Shown: piece after piece, positions 57,968 through 64,000 of the stretch | Position numbering within the stretch: the first letter of the stretch is position 1 | How the letters are laid out: every line of letters begins with the position of its first letter | NCBI RefSeq assembly: GCF_015234355.1 | Contig: NZ_JADGMV010000008.1 | Coordinates: 97,692 to 161,691 of the forward strand | Length of the DNA: 64,000 nt | DNA from: Psychrobacter sp. NG25 | GTDB taxonomy: Bacteria > Pseudomonadota > Gammaproteobacteria > Pseudomonadales > Moraxellaceae | Reading direction: 5' to 3' | The notes under the pieces: model-generated | Seen by the model: only the letters and a program-made list of their open reading frames with translations | The model's database searches: none | Told to the model about the DNA's origin: nothing | Position numbers and translations under genes: made by a program

Positions 57968-58177
57968 ATGATCCCGCAAAAATTAAAATGGACGAACAGC
58001 TTAGATATCGCTATTGAGTTGTATGAAAAGTTCCCAGAGACCGATCCACAATATATACGCTTTACCGATTTGCATCGTTGGGTGACTGAACTTGAAGGCT
58101 TTGATGATGATCCACAAAAGTCAAATGAGGGCATTTTAGAAGCCATTCAGATGAATTGGATTGATGAAGCAGATTAG
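57968..58177 (+). CDS. iscX: Fe-S cluster assembly protein IscX
   Basis: A 69-aa acidic protein. KLKWTNSLDIAIELYEKFPETDPQYIRFTDLHRWV (part: DPQYIRFTDLHRWV) and NEGILEAIQMNWIDE are the IscX signatures. It modulates cysteine desulfurase IscS. Here it lies apart from the isc operon, which is not in the window. AAGGAGC precedes the ATG by 6 bases. Confidence 0.95.
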   Translation: MIPQKLKWTNSLDIAIELYEKFPETDPQYIRFTDLHRWVTELEGFDDDPQKSNEGILEAIQMNWIDEAD

Positions 58178-58272
58178 AGTTACTTTGCAACGCTAATGGC
58201 TTTTTTAGTACGTGCTTATTTCAATACTATCTCACATAAAAAACCGTATAAATATACAGGATATACCGCATC

Positions 58273-58773
58273 ATGACTTCACAAATTAAAGAGCTACCAG
58301 AAGCAATAGCTTGCAGTGGCATTAGCGTTCGTACTACTAACAACGCTGAGATTAGCGAAGAAACGGCCAAACTGGGTCGTTTATGGCAGAAGTTTTACCA
58401 AAACCATGCCAGTGATCTGCCTAAAGGTGAAGATATTTATGGTGTCTACCATAACTATGAGAGCGATGATTTGGTCGGCGCTTTTGATGTGGTTGCCAGT
58501 TGGAAAGTAGTCAGTGAGCAAGAGCCATCAGACACTGAAAAGACTGCTAAGTCTACAAACCTAGTAACAGTAGATATTCCTGCAGGGAAGTACATGGTAT
58601 TCTCTGAAGAGGGTAGAATGCCTTACACTGTGATGAATGCTTGGGAAAAAGCTTGGACTTATTTTAATGATCGCAGCTGTGAGCATACCCGAACTTTTGA
58701 TGTTGATTTTGAGCATTATATTGATGGCAATCTAGAGTATGGTCAAGTAGATGTCTATATCGGTATTGAGTAA
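58273..58773 (+). CDS. GyrI-like effector-binding protein
   Basis: A 166-aa small-molecule-binding protein of the AraC effector-binding/GyrI fold: two repeats, with IYGVYHNYESDDLVGAFDVVASW (part: YGVYHNYESD), VDIPAGKYMVFSEEG and TFDVDFEHYIDG with QVDVYIGIE at the end. It has no DNA-binding domain. Likely binds a hydrophobic drug or dye-like ligand; the real substrate is unknown. Confidence 0.82.
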   Translation: MTSQIKELPEAIACSGISVRTTNNAEISEETAKLGRLWQKFYQNHASDLPKGEDIYGVYHNYESDDLVGAFDVVASWKVVSEQEPSDTEKTAKSTNLVTVDIPAGKYMVFSEEGRMPYTVMNAWEKAWTYFNDRSCEHTRTFDVDFEHYIDGNLEYGQVDVYIGIE

Positions 58774-58804
58774 GATTAGTATTGAATAAATCAGTCAAAA
58801 TAAT

Positions 58805-58844
58805 AAAAAAGCGCCAAATCTAATTAAGATTTGGCGCTTTTTTT
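58805..58844. terminator. Bidirectional terminator
   Basis: AAAAAAGCGCCAAATCT with its complement, loop AATT, runs of T and A on both sides. Serves the GyrI-like gene and the convergent dapE. Confidence 0.92.
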
Positions 58845-58859
58845 AATGCTAATAAGACG

Positions 58860-60080
<1,221 letters not shown>

Positions 60081-60194
60081 TTAATGTTTTTTGCTATAAA
60101 ATCGAGCTTATTTTTATCAGGTTTTTCTAGTCATCATCATTTAACGATGTACTACAAACATATAGAGATTGAATGTTTTATGGCTAAAAGAATC

Positions 60195-60659
60195 TTAGTT
60201 TCTATCTAAGTAGATTTTTTCGTAATCGCCATAAAACTTTGCTAAATACTCTGTAATGCAATGTTCGGCTGGGATATGACTATAAAATTGAGTGTTGTCT
60301 CTATCGTAAGGAGTCACATTGCCGCCAGCAAAAACAACTTCACCCAATTGATAAGTTACGCCTAATAAGTTTAGAGTTTTGTTAGTAGTATCAAAAGTTG
60401 CATGTCCTTCTGGAAATACTGGCGTCATCCATCTTGTTCCATCAAAGGCAAGTACGCACCCATTTTCATACTTAAACTCAGTGGTTATAGCTGTTGGTGT
60501 AACTATCATAGGTTTTTCAGGAGTGGATTTTAGTAAGTGATAGGTAAAGAAAGGCTTACTGACTTTTTGATCGGAGTTTTGATGATTAGTCGTCTCGCAG
60601 CTTGCAAGTAAAGGAAACATAATAACTAAAATAGAATGTCTGAATAAATTTTTACGCAT
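60195..60659 (-). CDS. Small lipoprotein, unknown
   Basis: About 154 aa from the ATG at 60,659, chosen because AAGGAC lies 7 bases upstream; the frame opens at 60,665. A lipoprotein signal (LFRHSILVIMFPLLASC, lipobox LLASC with Cys at about residue 20) is clear, so it should be membrane anchored. The mature part is beta-rich and unrecognised. Confidence 0.7.
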   Translation of the reverse strand: MRKNLFRHSILVIMFPLLASCETTNHQNSDQKVSKPFFTYHLLKSTPEKPMIVTPTAITTEFKYENGCVLAFDGTRWMTPVFPEGHATFDTTNKTLNLLGVTYQLGEVVFAGGNVTPYDRDNTQFYSHIPAEHCITEYLAKFYGDYEKIYLDRN

Positions 60660-60716
60660 TACCATTGTCCTTAATTAACAAACCTTATTTAAAGCCATAG
60701 TGAATGACAAATATAT

Positions 60717-61469
60717 TCAGGGCGCAGCAAACAAAACCACAGCGTCATCACGTCTTAACCAAGTAGCGATAGAGTAACGCTGACGATGAGCGATCTGTAC
60801 CTGATGTCGTAAGTCGCTGTCAAATATCACCAGTCTATTGGCCATAGGCATCACATTATGATGAACACCATGTTTATCGACAACTTCTAATGCGCCACCA
60901 TCGCCTGTAGACCATTCATCATTCAGATAAAACACGGCTGAAATAACACGTTCGTCACGCCCAGCAGGGTTGTCACTATGCCATTGATAGCCAAAACCTA
61001 CCGGATAGCAGGCATAATGTGCTTCACTATGACGAATACCCGCGAACAAGCTACGATTGAATAGGGCAGCAAGAGTATTGATACTCTCTAAGTAAAAAAA
61101 GCCTGCAAAGAAGTTTTCGGTGATCCAGCGTATTTTATCACCGCGAATATCGCTTACCCGAATACCAGCAGTGAGCTGTGCATCACGATATTCAATAAAA
61201 CCGCTTTCTGCTTGCAAGGCTAGCAACGCGGTACTATTAAAGACATCATCGATAATAATCCAACCATCGTTGACGAACTTATCGAGCTGTACTTCAGCCA
61301 GATTGTCTTCCCAGCTCACAGCAAAATCAGAGGCTTGTAATACATGTTGGGTTGGGATATCTGGGGTGTCACTATGACCGTCTGGAAACAGCAATGGAGG
61401 ATTATCCGGACCTATTGGCTGATCGGCTATCAACTCTGTCACGTTAAGGTTGCTAATAATCTGCGTCAT
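60717..61469 (-). CDS. 2-oxoglutarate/Fe(II) oxygenase
   Basis: A 250-aa double-stranded beta-helix oxygenase. Iron ligands: His and Asp in YQWHSDNPAG, distal His in DSDLRHQVQIAHRQRYSIATWL, with the 2-oxoglutarate Arg in RYSIATW. The fold resembles prolyl-hydroxylase-like SM-20 proteins. The substrate is not evident. It is divergent from rlmJ. Confidence 0.85.
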   Translation of the reverse strand: MTQIISNLNVTELIADQPIGPDNPPLLFPDGHSDTPDIPTQHVLQASDFAVSWEDNLAEVQLDKFVNDGWIIIDDVFNSTALLALQAESGFIEYRDAQLTAGIRVSDIRGDKIRWITENFFAGFFYLESINTLAALFNRSLFAGIRHSEAHYACYPVGFGYQWHSDNPAGRDERVISAVFYLNDEWSTGDGGALEVVDKHGVHHNVMPMANRLVIFDSDLRHQVQIAHRQRYSIATWLRRDDAVVLFAAP

Positions 61470-61610
61470 TTCATCTCATTATTGTCGATCAGCTGTCGAT
61501 ATACCGTCATTCAATGCGTTTTTATTGAAAGCACTTACCAAAACCACATTATCTTTTACTCTGCCTATGCTACCATAGATGCAATTTTTCTTATTTAAAC
61601 TTTTGAGATT

Positions 61611-62486
61611 ATGAACTATAAACACGCCTACCACGCTGGTAACTTTGCTGATGTGGTCAAACACATTTTATTGGTACAACTGCTCAATCAACTAGGGCAA
61701 AAAAACAAACCTTTTTATGTGCTTGACGCTTATGGCGGTCGCGGACTTTATTCACTGAGCAGTGAAGAAGCACGCAAGACTGGAGAGGCCAAAGGTGGTA
61801 TTCAAGCCTTATTGAATGCCGATACTGAAAAGGCACCTGCTGCTGTCAAAGATTATATGGAAGGCATCAAGCAAGCCAGATTTACTTATGATAGTAAAGT
61901 CTATCCTGGTTCTCCTTGGTGGATTGCCCATCATGTCGAAAAAAACCCGGAAGCGGGCGTACGTGGCGAGGCTTTTGAAGCCAAAGCCAGCGAATATGAT
62001 GCGTTGAACTATCAGCTACATAAATTACCAATCGGTATCCATCACCGTGATGCCTTTGAAGGTATCACTGCAGTTATTCCACCAAAAGAGAAGCGTGGTC
62101 TAATCTTTCTTGATCCTCCTTATGAGCAAGAGCATAAAGACTTTACACGCCTTATCAATTTGTTGGTTAATTCTTATAATAAATGGCCACAAGGTACTTA
62201 TGCGCTTTGGTTCCCTATTAAGAACGTCGAAGCTGTAGAACTGTTCTATAAAAAGCTTAAGCGTACTGAAATGCGCCGTCAGCTGGTGTGTGAGTTGAAT
62301 ATTTATCCAAATGATGTTGCGGTTGGCCTTAACGGTACGGGTCTGCTGGTTATCAATCCACCTTGGCAGTTTGACAATCATGCGCGTGAGATCGTGCGCT
62401 TCTTGCAGCCTGCCCTAAAAGTAGCTGATGCTCCAGACTTGACACCTGATAGCGCGACCAATGTGCGCTGGTTAGTCGGTGAATAA
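61611..62486 (+). CDS. rlmJ: 23S rRNA (adenine2030-N6)-methyltransferase
   Basis: A 291-aa SAM-dependent methyltransferase. It opens MNYKHAYHAGNFADVVKHILL, contains DAYGGRGLY and GLIFLDPPYEQEHKDF (the catalytic DPPY motif) and ends TNVRWLVGE. These are RlmJ hallmarks and length is normal. Confidence 0.95.
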   Translation: MNYKHAYHAGNFADVVKHILLVQLLNQLGQKNKPFYVLDAYGGRGLYSLSSEEARKTGEAKGGIQALLNADTEKAPAAVKDYMEGIKQARFTYDSKVYPGSPWWIAHHVEKNPEAGVRGEAFEAKASEYDALNYQLHKLPIGIHHRDAFEGITAVIPPKEKRGLIFLDPPYEQEHKDFTRLINLLVNSYNKWPQGTYALWFPIKNVEAVELFYKKLKRTEMRRQLVCELNIYPNDVAVGLNGTGLLVINPPWQFDNHAREIVRFLQPALKVADAPDLTPDSATNVRWLVGE

Positions 62487-62528
62487 CTGGTTCAATGAGT
62501 AGCAATGTCGGCAAATAAGGATATTAAG

Positions 62529-63446
62529 ATGACCAATACACCATCATCTAGAGGTCAATCAAACCACGTTTCCTCAAAGGATACGGCTTTAAATGATGGA
62601 TTGCTACAAGACAGTGCAGCAACCCAGCCACCATTTATCGATGAGCATGAGTTCAATATCCGCCTAGCGGAAAATGACAGTTATGATGGTTTGACCTTTG
62701 AAGTGATTGAAGCTGAAGTAGCCGAAGGTCAGCGAGTGGTCAGTCGTGGCGTGTATTTAGCGCCCAACTTAATTACAACTTTATCGCTACTGTCAGGCTT
62801 TTATTCGATTTTGGCCAGTACTCAAGGCGAGTTTTATAAAGCCTCATTGGCTATATTTTTATCCGCTATTCTTGATGGGGCTGATGGGCGCGTGGCACGT
62901 ATGCTCAATGCGCAGAGCCCATTCGGTGAGCAATACGACTCTTTGGCAGATATGCTAGCGTTTGGTGTCGCACCTGCTATTTTGATTTATAGCTTTGCTT
63001 TAGAGCCGTTAGGCCGTATCGGGATTGGCTGTGCATTCGTCTTTACTGCTTGTGCCGCTTTTCGCCTCGCACGTTTCAATGTGCAGGTTGGCATTGTCGA
63101 TAAAAAGTACTTCGTTGGCCTAGCAAGTCCACTTGCCGCTATTTTAGTGACGTCTGCTGTCATGGTCGCAGTCGATCATAATGAGTGGATTGGTCAGTAC
63201 GATACAGCGGTCATGTTCTTGTTTGCGGCTTGGGTCGTGACCTGTGGTCTACTAATGGTAAGCAACGTCAAGTACTATAGCTTCAAAGAATTTGATAAAA
63301 AGAAAGTACCTTTCGTCGTCCTTATCATCGGTGTGCTGGTCATGAGTATCATACTCTATGATATCCCTGTCGGCCTTTTAGCGATTGGTATTATCTATGC
63401 GTTGTCTGGTATCGTTACTACGGTCAAAGCAAAAGCCAATAGTTAA
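62529..63446 (+). CDS. pssA: CDP-diacylglycerol-serine O-phosphatidyltransferase
   Basis: Makes phosphatidylserine, the precursor of phosphatidylethanolamine. About 305 aa from the ATG at 62,529 (AAGGAT 6 bases upstream). A 75-residue N-terminal extension precedes a membrane domain with the CDP-alcohol motif DGADGRVAR ... GEQYDSLAD, and six or so membrane segments follow. It is the membrane-type (type II) enzyme. Confidence 0.93.
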   Translation: MTNTPSSRGQSNHVSSKDTALNDGLLQDSAATQPPFIDEHEFNIRLAENDSYDGLTFEVIEAEVAEGQRVVSRGVYLAPNLITTLSLLSGFYSILASTQGEFYKASLAIFLSAILDGADGRVARMLNAQSPFGEQYDSLADMLAFGVAPAILIYSFALEPLGRIGIGCAFVFTACAAFRLARFNVQVGIVDKKYFVGLASPLAAILVTSAVMVAVDHNEWIGQYDTAVMFLFAAWVVTCGLLMVSNVKYYSFKEFDKKKVPFVVLIIGVLVMSIILYDIPVGLLAIGIIYALSGIVTTVKAKANS

Positions 63447-63471
63447 CGCTATTTGCAGTTTTTGTATATAT

Positions 63472-63506
63472 AAAAGGAATTTACCGCAAAGTAAATTCCT
63501 TTTTTT
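63472..63506 (+). terminator. Terminator of pssA
   Basis: AAAAGGAATTTAC with its complement, loop CGCAAA, then seven T. Confidence 0.9.
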
Positions 63507-63663
63507 ATGCGCTTTATATATAGCATTGACTATTTATGTACTCAGCACGATAAAAGAAAGAAATGAAAAAGTCACTTTTCAGTTAATTATCAGTGATAAC
63601 AAACAGTTAAAGAGGTTTGCTGTTATTAAGGCAAAATAAACACTCTTATTTATGAGTTCACCC

Positions 63664-63691
63664 TTGACCCTCACTTTAAACCGAGTATACT
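63664..63691 (+). promoter_or_regulatory. rRNA-type promoter 1
   Basis: TTGACC and TATACT, 16-base spacer, followed by a GC-rich start region (GCCACCC). First of three tandem sites. Confidence 0.7.
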
Positions 63692-63785
63692 GCCACCCAG
63701 TCGGAAGGGGAGGGTATTTAGGAAGTGAACAATCACTTATTAAATATTTTAAATAAATTAGTTTTAAACTAATAAAATTTACTTC

Positions 63786-63813
63786 TTGACTCAAGATTTA
63801 AAGCGTCTATAAT
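63786..63813 (+). promoter_or_regulatory. rRNA-type promoter 2
   Basis: TTGACT and TATAAT, 16-base spacer, followed by ACGCCCC, a GC-rich discriminator typical of stringently controlled promoters. An AT-rich stretch upstream resembles an UP element. Confidence 0.75.
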
Positions 63814-63905
63814 ACGCCCCTCAACAGGGAGAACTGGTAGTTAGGACGTGTATAATTACACTAAAATAACGTGGTTAACTCATTGAAACGAGATAAAAAA
63901 AGAAG

Positions 63906-63933
63906 TTGACAGACTATTAAAACATGATATGAT
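63906..63933 (+). promoter_or_regulatory. rRNA-type promoter 3
   Basis: TTGACA and TATGAT, 16-base spacer, with TGA before the -10 (extended -10). The three promoters aim rightwards out of the window, as for an rrn operon leader. Confidence 0.75.
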
Positions 63934-64000
63934 AGTCAGCTCGCTAAATAGGATAAGCCACATTGGCTATGACTGTTTAGTTGAAATACTAACACTGGAC

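Overview
The window looks like chromosome of a moderately AT-rich gammaproteobacterium, most likely Psychrobacter or a close relative in the Moraxellaceae. This is inferred from protein content and style (yceD-rpmF-fabD-fabG-acpP, pyrB beside an inactive pyrC-type gene, split pntAA/pntAB/pntB, a lone iscX, groESL with a sigma32-type promoter). No 16S sequence is present to prove it.

Layout. Positions 1 to about 18,820 are a genomic island. It begins left of the window and ends inside the native epmC gene (EF-P hydroxylase), whose 5' part survives at 18,792-19,217. The island has: its own diverged, apparently complete epmC copy (236-733); a minus-strand operon of a 51-aa ribbon-helix-helix protein, three large tyrosine recombinases and a small coiled-coil protein (837-6,828), which matches the ginABCD module of GInt-type islands; a divergent ribbon-helix-helix/HTH regulator with a perfect palindrome in the shared promoter region; and a five-gene cargo operon (8,196-14,887). 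That cargo encodes a GASH-type helical protein, two P-loop GTPases, a GAP1-type protein and a caspase-like protease. The last two both end in an EAD1-type adaptor domain. I read this as a complete GTPase-controlled, caspase-executed conflict (defence or suicide) system. It is the most interesting part of the window. Behind it come a membrane protein with a 53-aa partner, an XRE regulator with a divergent zinc-ribbon protein, an orphan VbhA-like antitoxin, and about 750 bp without genes.

Positions 19,400-64,000 are ordinary core genome: fatty acid synthesis (fabD, fabG, acpP), queG and nnr, branched-chain amino acid synthesis (ilvB, ilvH, ilvC), a cold-shock protein, etfB-etfA, fbp, pyrB-pyrC', several membrane proteins, wrbA, groES-groEL, yaaA, the proton-translocating transhydrogenase pntAA-pntAB-pntB, iscX, dapE, rlmJ and pssA. 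One complete 841-bp IS5-family insertion sequence sits between a YetF-like gene and etfB. Strong hairpin terminators punctuate this part.

The last 340 bases hold three tandem sigma70-like promoters, all with 16-bp spacers, as expected just upstream of an rRNA operon lying to the right of the window. Other structure not explained by genes: two related 72-73 bp intergenic elements with covarying stems, a 102-bp palindrome after groEL, and a possible small RNA upstream of pntAA.
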